Shown one piece after another: positions 53,930 to 63,529 of a DNA stretch of 64,000 nt. The stretch lies in contig NZ_CP028901.1 in NCBI RefSeq assembly GCF_003058465.1, forward strand, positions 3,968,001-4,032,000, written 5' to 3'. How positions within the stretch are numbered: the stretch's first letter is position 1; the number at the start of each line of letters is the position of its first letter. Origin of the DNA: Orrella marina. Its GTDB lineage: Bacteria; Pseudomonadota; Gammaproteobacteria; Burkholderiales; Burkholderiaceae_B. The notes beneath the pieces are model-generated. The model had not been told where the DNA came from. It did no database searches and saw nothing but the letters and a program-made list of their open reading frames with translations. A program made the position numbers and the translations under genes.

Positions 53930-55015
53930 TCAGTGCCCCGTCTGAAAAAAACGTGCCAGCCTTGCAGGAAGCCAGTTTGCATTGCCTGGGAATGCTCCGG
54001 TTGTAAATCCGGCATGACCACCTTCGGCTGGCTGGTGCAGGGTGACTTTGGCGCTGGCCTGATCCGGGCCGGGCAATGCCGCTTGTGGCATGAACGGATC
54101 GTTTCTCGCGTTCAGCACCAGCGTGGGCGTTTCAATCAAACGCAGCCATGGCTTGCTTGCGGACTTTTCCCAGTATTCCTGCGCGTCTGAAAATCCGTGC
54201 ATGGGTGCGGTGTATGCATCATCAAAATCACGCAAGGTTCTGGATCTGGACACCCGCGCTACATCGATTGCTCCCGGGAAACGAGTGGCTTTCTCGATGG
54301 TCTTGGGTTTCATGGTCCGCAGAAAGTGGCGGGTGTAAAGATTACGGCCGAGCCAGTCACGGCTAAGGTGTTCGCCCGCTGCCACCAGGTCAACGGGGGC
54401 GCAGATCGCGGCTGCCCCGCACAACTCCCTTGTCTGATGGGCGTGCTCACCAAGAAACTTCAACAGGGCATTGCCACCGAGCGACACGCCAGCGACGTGC
54501 CAGCGGGCACCTGGGGCTTTCTCCTTGACAGTACGCAATATGAAACCGATTTCGTCCGAGTCGCCGGAATAGTAGGCGCGAGCCAGCCTGTTCGGGGTGC
54601 CCGAGCATCCTCTGAAATGGGCCAGAACCACCAGCCATCCACGTGCCCGAAAATACTGAAGAACGGATTGGGCGTATCGACTGTCGCTATCGCCCTCCAG
54701 GCCATGCAGCAGAACCAGTGCAGGTGTGTCGCTAAGTCCTTGCAGGATGCCCCGGTCACCCTCGGTGATCCAGCGCAACGCGGCACCTCTTCGGGGCAGG
54801 TCGCTACGGTCGACGGTCTCGCCAGGTGGTTGTGCAACCAGTCCTGGGGCGCTCCAGTCAAAATCCAGGAAGTCCCCATCAGGTGTGTCGACCCTGTCGC
54901 GGATAAACCGTAACCGGTTGGTCGGAACAAACAGGGCGCCGTAAAGCGTCTGGATGTGTCCACCAGGGAGCCAGACTGGAGAGGGGCAGGCAGAGGTGTC
55001 GAGAAGGGCAGTCAT
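53930..55015 (-). CDS. YheT-family alpha/beta hydrolase
   Basis: 361 residues. 'WLPGGHIQTLYGALF' near residue 16 is the typical YheT/EMB8 start. 'ALVLLHGLEGDSDSRYA' (near 100) is the oxyanion strand; the nucleophile elbow is 'VAGVSLGGNALLKFLGEH' (near 170), and a late Asp and His ('LNARNDPFMP', 'EGGHAGF') complete the triad. The substrate is unknown; plant relatives act on lipids. It heads a minus-strand run: zinc-finger protein, NTF2-like protein, then this gene with a nine-base gap. Confidence 0.9.
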   Translation of the reverse strand: MTALLDTSACPSPVWLPGGHIQTLYGALFVPTNRLRFIRDRVDTPDGDFLDFDWSAPGLVAQPPGETVDRSDLPRRGAALRWITEGDRGILQGLSDTPALVLLHGLEGDSDSRYAQSVLQYFRARGWLVVLAHFRGCSGTPNRLARAYYSGDSDEIGFILRTVKEKAPGARWHVAGVSLGGNALLKFLGEHAHQTRELCGAAAICAPVDLVAAGEHLSRDWLGRNLYTRHFLRTMKPKTIEKATRFPGAIDVARVSRSRTLRDFDDAYTAPMHGFSDAQEYWEKSASKPWLRLIETPTLVLNARNDPFMPQAALPGPDQASAKVTLHQPAEGGHAGFTTGAFPGNANWLPARLARFFQTGH

Positions 55016-55024
55016 GGCCGTCCG

Positions 55025-55477
55025 TCAGTGCAGCAGTCCAGGGGATTCCTGGATGTCATGCTGACCCACTTGTGGATCGGCAGGTGACGCGTGATGGACA
55101 ACCAGTCGCCAGCCTGAAGGGCCTTTGTGAAAGATGTTGGTGACATCGCAGTAAGCCTGTTGCAATCCTTTTTGGGTTTGAACCGTGACACACTCGATAC
55201 TGCAGTGGGTGGCACTCATGACAGTTTGCAGGGTGACTTTACGTACCAGATGGATGACGAGCGCGCCTTGTTGCAAAATCTCGTCCCACGACTGCCTGAT
55301 CTGATGGTGGCCAACCAGTCTGACATCGCCTGGATGAATACAGACGATGTCTTCGTCATCACCCCAGACACGCATCAACGCATCGATGTCCGCCTTGCCG
55401 AGCGCATCATAGAAGGCCTGCTCTGCCTCCTGGGCGGTCGGGAACACGGCGTCGACTGGTCTAGTGCCCGTGCCCAT
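55025..55477 (-). CDS. NTF2-like (DUF4440/SnoaL-type) protein
   Basis: 150 residues from ATG 55477 ('MGTGTRPVDAVFPTAQEAEQ'). The helix-cone pattern of the NTF2 superfamily is visible: 'AEQAFYDALGKADIDALMRVWGDDEDIVCIHPG' spans about 18-50, then the beta-rich 'GLQQAYCDVTNIFHKGPSGWRLVVHHAS'. Such proteins bind small ligands or act as isomerase-like enzymes; no reaction can be assigned. Its start lies inside the end of the zinc-finger gene (17-base overlap), so both are probably coupled. Confidence 0.82.
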   Translation of the reverse strand: MGTGTRPVDAVFPTAQEAEQAFYDALGKADIDALMRVWGDDEDIVCIHPGDVRLVGHHQIRQSWDEILQQGALVIHLVRKVTLQTVMSATHCSIECVTVQTQKGLQQAYCDVTNIFHKGPSGWRLVVHHASPADPQVGQHDIQESPGLLH

Positions 55478-55721
55478 GAATCTTGGTTCCTGGTGCAAGC
55501 TGATAGACCGTACCACAGTAGGGGCATTTGACTGACCCGGTGTCGGCGATATCCAGGTAAACGCGCGGATGCATGCTCCACAAGGGCGCCTTGTCCGAAG
55601 GGCAGTGCAATGGGAGGTCCTCGCTTGTGATCGTGACAGACTGGGCGCTCAGGTCGGTCTGCCCTGCCTCGTCGTTCTGATCCTTGCCGTTGTTCTCGGG
55701 TGCAGAAGCTGTCTGTGTCAT
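55461..55721 (-). CDS. zf-CHCC zinc-finger domain protein
   Basis: 86 residues. The N-terminal 30 residues are polar and probably disordered. Then comes the zf-CHCC module: 'LPLHCPSDKAPLWSMHPRVY' with Cys and His ligands and 'VKCPYCGTVYQL' with the Cys pair. The eukaryotic relative is the NDUFS6 subunit of complex I; in betaproteobacteria such small proteins are widespread with unknown function. The C-terminus is His/Gly-rich. First gene of the three-gene minus-strand run. Confidence 0.85.
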   Translation of the reverse strand: MTQTASAPENNGKDQNDEAGQTDLSAQSVTITSEDLPLHCPSDKAPLWSMHPRVYLDIADTGSVKCPYCGTVYQLAPGTKIHGHGH

Positions 55722-55984
55722 ATCGGTTTCCGTCTACGCTGGTGGGTTCGGTTCCAAGCTCTCTATTGTACCAAGCGACCGACTACAATCCACAGCTTGC
55801 GGGTTGATGTTGACTCAGGTAGGCTTGGTGTCGGTGTGCCATCAGGCGTTGCGGACGTTGATTGCCGCATGTGTCGAATTCGCTTGCAGCAGTCCTGTGC
55901 GGACTACTTCACCAGCAACAGGCTGGAAACCCGATTGGCGAATCGCGTGCAGACTGTCTGAATTCGTCTTGATTGATTTCTGGA

Positions 55985-56719
55985 ATGACTTTGCAAGCAG
56001 AACCGAAAGCGAATGTGAACTCAGCCCGCAGGGCTGCGATGCTGGAGGGCCTGACCGCGGTCCGGCCAGCGCTTATTGCGACTTTTACCTGGGGTCTTGT
56101 CAGCGGCGTGGCCATGGTCAAGTCCGGCCTGACAGAGAGCGCAGCAGCGATGATGACGCTGCTCGTCTATGCGGGCTCTGCCCAGCTCACATCACTACCG
56201 CTGATCGCCACCGGCGCGCCACTCTGGCTGATTTTTGCGGCAGGCTGTATCGTCAACCTGCGATTTGTGATTTTCAGCGCGGCGCTTGCACCATACTTTC
56301 AAGGGCTGAAATGGTATAAGCGACTTGCCTATGGTTTTTTTACAACTGACATGTCGTTTGTGCTCTTCATGCCGCGATTTGGTGACGCCAAAACACGTGG
56401 AACACCCGAGCAGCGCTGGTTTTTTCTGGGGACGATTGCACCCGGCTGGATTGTCTGGCAGGCCTCTTCCATGCTGGGAATTGTTCTGGGTTCAATCGTG
56501 CCGACTTCCTGGTCACTGGAGTTTGCTGCCGTACTGGCGTTGATGGCGATTACCATCCCGCTTGCCAACAGTCGTCCCATGCTGGTCTCAATGATGTTTA
56601 CCGGGGTGGCTGCCTGGTTGTCTCAGGGACTGCCTTTGCGTCTTGGTCTGCTAGTGTCTGTCATCGTCGGCATTGTGAGTGGCATATGGGCTGAGAGGCG
56701 ATACAGGAAGCGGCGCTGA
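55985..56719 (+). CDS. azlC: AzlC-family branched-chain amino acid exporter subunit
   Basis: 244 residues from ATG 55985; a TTG four codons upstream is less likely. 'EGLTAVRPALIATFTWGLVSG' (about 21-41), 'LLVYAGSAQLTSLPLI' near 62 and 'CIVNLRFVIFSAALAPYF' near 89 are characteristic AzlC motifs (the latter carries the conserved Asn-Leu-Arg). It forms a two-component exporter of branched-chain or related amino acids with AzlD. The stop overlaps the azlD start by one base (TGATG). Confidence 0.9.
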   Translation: MTLQAEPKANVNSARRAAMLEGLTAVRPALIATFTWGLVSGVAMVKSGLTESAAAMMTLLVYAGSAQLTSLPLIATGAPLWLIFAAGCIVNLRFVIFSAALAPYFQGLKWYKRLAYGFFTTDMSFVLFMPRFGDAKTRGTPEQRWFFLGTIAPGWIVWQASSMLGIVLGSIVPTSWSLEFAAVLALMAITIPLANSRPMLVSMMFTGVAAWLSQGLPLRLGLLVSVIVGIVSGIWAERRYRKRR

Positions 56720-57057
56720 TGAATGATCATGACTTTTATGTTTACAGTGCAATCGGCCTGCTGGCGGTGTGTACTTTGCTGACCCGAACCACGTTTATGT
56801 TGTTTGGTCACAGAATGCCGCTTAGTGAAGAGGTCAGACGTGCGCTTCGTTACGCGCCTGCGGCGGCATTGACGGCGATCATTGTTCCGGAACTCCTTCC
56901 ATGGCGGGCGCAAAGTGGGGGCGCCGTTGTCGACGAGCGCCTGCTGGCGGCTCTGGTGGCTATCTGGCTGTTCCATAAAACTCGCAATAGCCTCGTCATG
57001 ATTGCGGGCGGGATGGTGTTTTTCTGGATTCTGCGGGCTGCATTGCAATATATCTGA
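56719..57057 (+). CDS. azlD: AzlD-family small exporter subunit
   Basis: 112 residues with about four helices. 'TRTTFMLFGHRMPLSEEVRRALRYAPAAALTAIIVPEL' (about 22-60) contains the 'RYAPAAALTAII' core of AzlD. It is the partner of AzlC in the inner membrane. Translationally coupled to azlC. No regulator gene such as azlB is visible next to it. Confidence 0.9.
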   Translation: MNDHDFYVYSAIGLLAVCTLLTRTTFMLFGHRMPLSEEVRRALRYAPAAALTAIIVPELLPWRAQSGGAVVDERLLAALVAIWLFHKTRNSLVMIAGGMVFFWILRAALQYI

Positions 57058-57132
57058 TCATCACTGAGTGATGTCCGATAAAAATATCGTGGTCATGCGT
57101 TAAACTGTTGAGTGGTTATTTCAAAGATATTG

Positions 57133-58560
57133 ATGAATTCCACACACAACACTGAAGACACAACAGGCGTTTCCTCGGCGCAGGATCTGACTTTTGCGCA
57201 ATTGGGACTGCATCCCTCGATATTGAGTGCAGTAATCGAGACAGGGTACACGAACCCGACACCGATTCAGGCACAGGCCTTGCCGGTCGTGATGGCTGGG
57301 CAGGATGTCATGGGGGCGGCCCAGACTGGAACAGGTAAGACTGCTGCATTCACACTCCCTATCCTGCACCGCCTGATGCCGCTGGCCAGTGCCAGTGCCT
57401 CACCAGCGCGCCATCCGGTTCGCGCTGTCATTCTCACGCCTACTCGTGAACTGGCCGATCAGGTCTACGAGAGTGTTTGTCGATATGGCAAGAACACGCC
57501 TTTGCGAAGTACAGTCGTTTTTGGGGGTGTGGACATCGGGGCCCAGAAAGAGGCGCTTCGCAACGGGTGCGAGATTCTTGTGGCGACGCCAGGCCGGCTT
57601 CTGGATCACCTGACCCAGAAAACGGTCAACCTGTCTCAGGTTGCCATACTGGTTCTTGACGAAGCTGACAGAATGCTTGACATGGGGTTCTTGCCGGACC
57701 TCGACAAGATCATCCGCGCGCTCCCTGAGAAGCGACAAACCTTGCTGTTTTCAGCGACGTTCAGTAACGAGATCCGCAAGTTGGGTCGTACCTATCTGAA
57801 CAGCCCGGTCGAGCTTGAAGTTGCCAAGCGCAACGCAACCGCAGACACAGTCAGTCAGATCGCTTACCCGGTCGCCAGCGAGAATAAACGGGCTGCGGTT
57901 GCCCACGTCGTGAAGTCCCGCGGGCTTAATCAGGTCATCGTTTTTTCCAACACCAAGATTGGTACGGGCCGTCTGGCCCGTGAACTGGTTAGAGACGGCG
58001 TCAAGGCCGAGTCTATCCACGGTGACAAATCCCAGGCAGACCGAATGAAGGCACTGGACGCTTTCAAAGCGGGAGAGCTTGAAGTTCTGGTGGCTACGGA
58101 TGTGGCTGCCCGAGGTCTGGACGTGGCGGGCGTGCCATGCGTGATCAATTACGATCTGCCCTTCAATGCAGAAGATTATGTGCACCGTATCGGGCGCACC
58201 GGTCGTGCTGGTGCGTCGGGCGACGCAATTTCTTTTTACACACCTCAGGAAGAGAAGCTTCTCGTCGAAATCGAGAAGCTCACCAGAAAGCCGATCGAGC
58301 GAGGTCAGCTTGACTTGCCGCGTCCCGCTCCCAGGGCAAGAAAACCTGATTATTCGGGCGCCTCCCGTTCAAGTGGATCGACTGGCCGTTACACAAAGCC
58401 AGTCGATGATTTCTTCTTAAAGCCTTACGAGCCACCGCCAGCGCCGGTAAAACCGAAACCGGCCTCTGCCAAAGATGACGCAGATGCATCGATCAGGCGA
58501 GTTGCATCGGTCGGTGTGCTACTTGCTGGTCTGGGCAAGCCCAAAGATCCTGAACAGTAG
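57133..58560 (+). CDS. rhlE: DEAD-box RNA helicase, RhlE type
   Basis: 475 residues from ATG 57133 ('MNSTHNTEDTTG'); a GTG seven codons upstream is also in frame. Q motif 'FAQLGLHPSILSAVIETGYTNPTPIQ', motif I 'GAAQTGTGKTAAF', 'ILVLDEADRMLDMGF' (DEAD), 'LFSATF' (SAT), and 'HRIGRTGRAG' (motif VI) are all present. The last 100 residues are basic then Pro-rich, as in RhlE. It remodels structured RNA in ribosome assembly or decay, especially in the cold. Confidence 0.93.
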   Translation: MNSTHNTEDTTGVSSAQDLTFAQLGLHPSILSAVIETGYTNPTPIQAQALPVVMAGQDVMGAAQTGTGKTAAFTLPILHRLMPLASASASPARHPVRAVILTPTRELADQVYESVCRYGKNTPLRSTVVFGGVDIGAQKEALRNGCEILVATPGRLLDHLTQKTVNLSQVAILVLDEADRMLDMGFLPDLDKIIRALPEKRQTLLFSATFSNEIRKLGRTYLNSPVELEVAKRNATADTVSQIAYPVASENKRAAVAHVVKSRGLNQVIVFSNTKIGTGRLARELVRDGVKAESIHGDKSQADRMKALDAFKAGELEVLVATDVAARGLDVAGVPCVINYDLPFNAEDYVHRIGRTGRAGASGDAISFYTPQEEKLLVEIEKLTRKPIERGQLDLPRPAPRARKPDYSGASRSSGSTGRYTKPVDDFFLKPYEPPPAPVKPKPASAKDDADASIRRVASVGVLLAGLGKPKDPEQ

Positions 58561-58818
58561 TCGCTGTCGTCGTATGGCGAAGATGCAAGGGTTCGGTTGC
58601 TTGTAACGCTTGACCCTGCGCGCGACACCTCGCCAGCGAATGCAGACGGTGAAGCCCGTGGAGATCCCGCTGATGCGCCAGTCAGCCCGGAATGCTTTGT
58701 TACAGAAATCAGGCCAAGGGGGCCCCGGCGAGCACCCTTGCTAATTCGACCTCTAGCGGTCTCTTCTCTACCCTCAATTGCCATTGTTACTTAACTGGGC
58801 TGACGACGACTCTCACGC

Positions 58819-58836
58819 CCATCCCGTCAGGGATGG
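58819..58836 (-). terminator. small hairpin downstream of acnA
   Basis: CCATCCC (58819-58825) pairs with GGGATGG (58830-58836) around GTCA, twelve bases past the acnA stop. A seven-pair stem without a T run makes it a weak candidate terminator only. The rest of the 287 bases back to rhlE holds no recognisable gene. Confidence 0.35.
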
Positions 58837-58847
58837 TGTCAGAACAC

Positions 58848-61526
58848 TTATGTTGTCTTCAGCATCTGTCGTGCGATGTAGTGCAGAATCCCACCATTTT
58901 CGTAGTAGGCTGCTTCCAGTGGAGTGTCGAGTCGGCATAAAAGCTCGACCGTTGTGCTCGAGCCGTCTGCACGGGTGATCGTGCAGTGTTTGATGCTGCG
59001 AGGTTCGATCTGGTCTATATCCGCGATATCGAAGACTTCTGTTCCATCAATGCCAAGGGTATCGCGGGTGATGCCCGGGGGCAGTTGCAACGGCAGCACC
59101 CCCATTCCGATGAGGTTCGAACGGTGAATCCGCTCGAACCCCTCGGCAACAATAGCGCGAATGCCCAGTAGCTGGGTTCCCTTGGCCGCCCAGTCACGTG
59201 AGGAGCCTGCTCCGTAGTCCTTGCCAGCGACCACAATCAACGGCACGTTTTCGTGCTTGTAGCATTCGGCTGCTGTGTGAACTGGCATGATTACGCCATC
59301 AGGCATATGCCGTGTCCATCCTCCCTCGCGCCCGTTTGCCATCAGATTTCGGATACGGATGTTGGCAAATGCCCCGCGCAACATGACATCGTGATTGACA
59401 CGCCTGGCCGCGAAAGAGTTGAAGTCTGCCGGCTCAATGTTGAGGTTGCTCAGATACTGACCCGCCGAGGAACTGGGCGTGATGGTTCCGACCGGAGAGA
59501 TGTGATCGGTTGTGATGGAGTCTCCAAGTACGAGCAATGCGCGGGCACCCAGCAATGCCTTTTTCTGCGGCATCGCCGGGGACAGATCATCAAAAAATGG
59601 AGGTTGCCGCATGTAAAGACTATCTGGGTCCCATTCGAAGGTGTCTGTGCGGGCCACCGGCAATCGTTGCCAGTGTGAGTCGCCTTCGAATACATCGGCG
59701 TAACGGGCACGGAATCGCTCAGGGTCAAGTGCAGAATTGACCAGCGTCGCAACTTCCGTGGCGTCTGGCCAGATGTCGGCAAGAAACACTGGCTGGCCGT
59801 CTGCCGACAGACCAAGGGGATCCCTCTCAAAGTCAATGCCTGCGTTGCCTGCGATAGCGTACGCCACGACCAGCGGGGGAGAGCAAATATAGTTGGCTTT
59901 GGCCAGCGGATGGATTCGTCCTTCGAAATTCCTGTTGCCAGACAGGACGGCGGCAGCGACCAGGCCAGATGTCTCGATCGTCTCGGCGATGGCCGGATCA
60001 AGTGGTCCGGAATTGCCCATACAGGTCAGACACCCGAAGCCCACCAGATTGAACCCCAACTGGTCAAGGCTGTCCTGCAGGCCTGCACGTGACAGGTAGT
60101 CCATCACCACGCGCGAGCCAGGTGCAAGCGACGTTTTGACCCAGGGCTTGCTGACCAGCCCGGCCCGTACGGCGTTTCTCGCCAGCAGTCCGGCTGCCAT
60201 CATGTTGGATGGGTTGGATGTATTCGTGCAACTGGTGATGGCTGCAATGACCACCGCGCCATGGGTGAGTTTCCATGGTTTCTCTTTAACGGATACGCCG
60301 TCTGTGGGCAGCCTGGGCGCTCCCTGCTCAACGTCGGTCGTGAATCGCTGAGCGGACTCACTGAGCGGGATGCGATCCTGCGGTCTGCGCGGGCCCGCAA
60401 TGCTTGGAACGATCTGGGATAGATCGATCTCCAGTACTTCGTCATAATCTGGCTGGGCCTCAGCCGGGTCGTGCCAGAGATTCTGCAGACGCGCATAGTG
60501 CTCGATCAGTTGATTGGATTGGCCTCTGGCAGTTTGCTCCAGGTACTGCAACGTCTGTGCGTCAACCGGAAAAAAGCCCATGGTCGCGCCGTACTCGGGA
60601 GCCATGTTGGAAACAGTGGCCCGGTCCGAGAACGCGAGACTGGCCAGGCCGGGCCCAAAATACTCCACAAATGCAGCGACGACTTTGTACTCTCGCAGTC
60701 GTTGTGTGAGCGTCAACACAAGATCGGTCGCGGTCACGCCGGACTGCAGCTGTCCGGTCAACCTGCACCCGACTACACGCGGCAAGGCCATGGTAATTGG
60801 CTGACCGAGCATTGCAGCACCGCCTTCGATACCACCAACCCCCCAGCCTAGTACGCCCAGTGAGTTGACCATTGGGGTGTGGCTGTCGGTGCCCAGGAGC
60901 GTTTCCGGATAGACAAGTGTTTTGCCACCCGAAGGTTCAGACCAGATGGCACGAGCGAGATATTCGACATTGACCTGGTGACAGATCCCTGTGCCGGGTG
61001 GAACAACCCGAAAGTTCCGGAATGATTGCTGCGCCCAACGCAGGAACTTGTAACGCTCCTGATTTCGCTCGAATTCGATGGCCAGGTTCTCATCGAACGC
61101 TCGCGGAGTGCCGAAGGCGTCCACCATGACCGAGTGATCCACGACCATGTCAGCTGGAATCTGCGGGTTAATGCGGTCTGGATCGCCACCGTTGCGTGTG
61201 ACGGCGGCTCGAAGCGCCGCGAGATCTGCCATCAGTGGAATGCCCGCCGAGTCGTTCAGCAGAATCCGAGTCGGATGAAAGAACACTTCCTTGTCAAACT
61301 GGCGGGAAGCAACCGCCTCGCAGAAAGTGGTCAGGTGCTCATGTGTGACCGCCAGTCCGTCTTCGTGACGCAACATGTTCTCGTAAAGCACCTTCAATGA
61401 ACGGGGAAGTCTCATTACATGTCCGGCACCGTTGTCCTGAGCGGCCTGAAGGCTGTAGTAGCGATATGGCCTACCTTGGTGCTCAAATTCACGCAGCGCT
61501 TTCAAACTGTCCTTAGACTGGCCCAT
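58848..61526 (-). CDS. acnA: aconitate hydratase (AcnA type)
   Basis: 892 residues, normal length for AcnA/IRP-type aconitases. Cluster ligands lie in 'IAAITSCTNTSNPSNMM' (near 430) and 'VGFGCLTCMGNSGPLD' (near 500). 'LLGTDSHTPMVNSLGVLGWG' near 210 and the swivel-domain motif 'AGKDYGAGSSRDWAAKGTQL' near 765 complete the active site. It isomerises citrate and isocitrate, and possibly 2-methylisocitrate. It lies 95 bases downstream of the PrpB-family gene on the same strand, so the pair may serve methylcitrate-type chemistry. Confidence 0.94.
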   Translation of the reverse strand: MGQSKDSLKALREFEHQGRPYRYYSLQAAQDNGAGHVMRLPRSLKVLYENMLRHEDGLAVTHEHLTTFCEAVASRQFDKEVFFHPTRILLNDSAGIPLMADLAALRAAVTRNGGDPDRINPQIPADMVVDHSVMVDAFGTPRAFDENLAIEFERNQERYKFLRWAQQSFRNFRVVPPGTGICHQVNVEYLARAIWSEPSGGKTLVYPETLLGTDSHTPMVNSLGVLGWGVGGIEGGAAMLGQPITMALPRVVGCRLTGQLQSGVTATDLVLTLTQRLREYKVVAAFVEYFGPGLASLAFSDRATVSNMAPEYGATMGFFPVDAQTLQYLEQTARGQSNQLIEHYARLQNLWHDPAEAQPDYDEVLEIDLSQIVPSIAGPRRPQDRIPLSESAQRFTTDVEQGAPRLPTDGVSVKEKPWKLTHGAVVIAAITSCTNTSNPSNMMAAGLLARNAVRAGLVSKPWVKTSLAPGSRVVMDYLSRAGLQDSLDQLGFNLVGFGCLTCMGNSGPLDPAIAETIETSGLVAAAVLSGNRNFEGRIHPLAKANYICSPPLVVAYAIAGNAGIDFERDPLGLSADGQPVFLADIWPDATEVATLVNSALDPERFRARYADVFEGDSHWQRLPVARTDTFEWDPDSLYMRQPPFFDDLSPAMPQKKALLGARALLVLGDSITTDHISPVGTITPSSSAGQYLSNLNIEPADFNSFAARRVNHDVMLRGAFANIRIRNLMANGREGGWTRHMPDGVIMPVHTAAECYKHENVPLIVVAGKDYGAGSSRDWAAKGTQLLGIRAIVAEGFERIHRSNLIGMGVLPLQLPPGITRDTLGIDGTEVFDIADIDQIEPRSIKHCTITRADGSSTTVELLCRLDTPLEAAYYENGGILHYIARQMLKTT

Positions 61527-61620
61527 TACTGACTCCTGTGACTGTATTCTGTGGTGGCTATGTGGTGGCTATATGGTGATCGCTTTATGGAGAGGACTTC
61601 CCCTTTGATGAAGAGTCACA

Positions 61621-62481
61621 TCAACTCGCGTAGCGTGCTTCTCGTTCAAGAAACTCGACTGTGCCAACGAGGACTTCGCGCTCCTTGAAACTAACCATGC
61701 TTTCATAGGCGACATGATTCTCGTCTCCTGAGCGGATCGCGGCAAGGGCATTTTGCATAGCTTTGATGGCCGCTCGCTGAAGGTCGCTTGGCACGATGAT
61801 GATCCGGTAGCCAAGTTCGGCCAGGCGGTCGGCCGCCATGAACGGTGTTTTGCCGCCTTTGAACATATTGATCAGTTTTGTGTAGGGAAGATCTCGTGCA
61901 ATCGCCTCGATCTGTTCGATGGAGGTTGGGGCTTCCACAAATATCACGTCTGCACCCGCTTCCATGTACTTGTGTGAACGCTCTATTGTTCGCTCGTAAC
62001 CTTCAACTGCCAGACCATCCGTGCGTGCAATGACCAGGAAGTCGTCGTCGCTCAGCGCGTCACGCACAGCCCGCAGTTTTTGCACCATTTCCAGCGTCGG
62101 AACGATGGACTTGTCTTCATAGTGTCCACAGCGCTTCGGAAACTGCTGGTCTTCGAGGTGCAGTCCTGCAACGCCTGTACGTTCAAAGGCCCGGGCAGTA
62201 CGCTGGGCATTCAGTGCATTGCCGTACCCGGTGTCTGCGTCGGCGATCAGGGGAATCTCGATGGCGTCTACCATGGTTTCCAGACGTTGCGTGATCTCGG
62301 CCAGGCTCAGTAATCCGAGGTCCGGAATTCCGGTACTCCGTGCGATAGCGCCTCCGCTGGCATAGGCCGCTTCGAATCCGGCCTGCTCGATCAGTTTTGC
62401 TCCGAGACCATCATAAGCGCCTGGCGCAACGACGCCTTGCGGCCGCTCAATCAATTTGCGTAGCATTGTTGTTGATTTCAT
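61621..62481 (-). CDS. isocitrate lyase/PEP mutase family protein (PrpB-like)
   Basis: 286 residues. The family catalytic loop is 'PKRCGHYEDKSIVP' near residue 115 (the Lys-Arg-Cys-Gly-His form seen in methylisocitrate and dimethylmalate lyases). The Mg-binding Asp lies in 'PLIADADTGYGNALN' near 80, and 'VIARTDGLAVEGYERTIE' is near 150. It cleaves a C-C bond in a 2-hydroxy or 2-methyl dicarboxylate. Its position next to acnA and a GntR regulator suggests 2-methylisocitrate, 2,3-dimethylmalate or a similar acid; no prpC or prpD is seen here. Confidence 0.88.
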   Translation of the reverse strand: MKSTTMLRKLIERPQGVVAPGAYDGLGAKLIEQAGFEAAYASGGAIARSTGIPDLGLLSLAEITQRLETMVDAIEIPLIADADTGYGNALNAQRTARAFERTGVAGLHLEDQQFPKRCGHYEDKSIVPTLEMVQKLRAVRDALSDDDFLVIARTDGLAVEGYERTIERSHKYMEAGADVIFVEAPTSIEQIEAIARDLPYTKLINMFKGGKTPFMAADRLAELGYRIIIVPSDLQRAAIKAMQNALAAIRSGDENHVAYESMVSFKEREVLVGTVEFLEREARYAS

Positions 62482-62556
62482 TGCCTATCCTGTTTTGGTG
62501 TGTACTTAGATTGCAGACCAGTCCGGTTCTGTCTGGAGGCGACGTGACTGCTCGGG

Positions 62557-63312
62557 TCAGACTTTCACCTCATCTGTGCCGGATTGCGAAATGTCCTGAT
62601 TGTCGTGGGTCAGATATCCTGACCTGTCGCCAGGATGCGCCGAAATCGCCTGTAACAGTAATTTGCGCGAATTGGCGAGATGGCGTGTCATCAGCAATTC
62701 AGCAAGCTCACCGTCACGATGACTGATGGCATCGACAATTGCCTTGTGCTCCTTCAGTGCATTCTCGGCCCGGCCCTCGACCATTCTGTGCTGGTAGCGA
62801 TACATCCGGATGAGCGGGTAGAGCTGTTTACCCAGGATGCTCTCGATGATTGAGTTACGGGCGCCTCGAACGATGCAGAAATGCAGGTCTAGCCTGTGTT
62901 CCTGCCTGTAATAGGTCTGACCAGTAGCCACCAGTTCTGAATCAGCATCAACAATCGCCTGGAGTTCAGCTATCTCCTGGTCGGTCATGTTCAGAGCCGC
63001 AAACCGACAGGCGGCACTCTCGAGCAGTTCCCTCACGGTCGCGATTTCCTGCAGCACTTCTGCCGAGAGATCAGTGATGCGGGCGCCTTGACGTGCTGTC
63101 CGCACAATAAGCCGATGCTCGTCAAGTCGGCGCATGGCCTCTCTTAGCGGACCACGACTGACTTTGAATCGACGAGCCAGTTCGGTCTCGATCAACCGCG
63201 CACCTGGCGCAAATTCGCCCTGAATGATAGCGTTCGCCATCTTGTCGTAGACCCTGTCCGACAGCGTGGCCTTGTCCTGGTTCTCGTGGTCGACTGAACG
63301 GGCGTTGCGCAT
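62557..63312 (-). CDS. GntR-family (FadR/FCD subgroup) transcription regulator
   Basis: 251 residues from ATG 63312. The N-terminal winged helix has 'LIETELARRFKVSRGPLREAMRRL', and the all-helical FCD ligand domain follows with metal-site residues in 'HRLDLHFCIVRGARNSII' and 'ALKEHKAIVDAI'. Upstream in-frame residues to 63399 begin at TTG and look non-conserved. FCD regulators usually sense a small carboxylate. It is probably cotranscribed with the PrpB-like and acnA genes and divergent from the Bug receptor, so all may answer to the same acid. Confidence 0.88.
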   Translation of the reverse strand: MRNARSVDHENQDKATLSDRVYDKMANAIIQGEFAPGARLIETELARRFKVSRGPLREAMRRLDEHRLIVRTARQGARITDLSAEVLQEIATVRELLESAACRFAALNMTDQEIAELQAIVDADSELVATGQTYYRQEHRLDLHFCIVRGARNSIIESILGKQLYPLIRMYRYQHRMVEGRAENALKEHKAIVDAISHRDGELAELLMTRHLANSRKLLLQAISAHPGDRSGYLTHDNQDISQSGTDEVKV

Positions 63313-63454
63313 TTCCTGATAGACGTCGCTGAATGAAGTGATTGAGAAAATCCGAACTGGCCTTCGTTCAGGTAGAGATTGTCGACATCTTAAACGCAAG
63401 AAACAGTTAATGCCCTAGGGTTTACCACAGGCGAATCCAAAATTGTCCTGAGAT

Positions 63455-63466
63455 ATTGTTGACAAT
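63455..63466. promoter_or_regulatory. candidate GntR operator
   Basis: ATTGTTGACAAT is a palindrome (ATTGT, two bases, ACAAT) in the 217-base gap between the divergent GntR gene and the Bug receptor. It resembles FadR-subgroup operators (TnGTnnnACnA class). A TTGACA hexamer (63459-63464) overlaps it and could be a -35 box, but no matching -10 was found, so promoter use is unproven. Confidence 0.45.
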
Positions 63467-63529
63467 GTTGGTTTAATATTTCCCCTGAAACAAGTTTTCG
63501 GTACAACAGAGAATTACCTGGAGAGAGAT

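Noticed and set aside
53612..54021. Overlapping ORFs of about 90 codons between the Bcr/CflA and YheT genes
   Set aside because: They lie on opposite strands, one runs into yheT, and they show no motifs.
63459..63464. TTGACA as the -35 box of the Bug receptor promoter
   Set aside because: No -10 hexamer is found 16-18 bases downstream; the hexamer is part of the operator-like palindrome instead.
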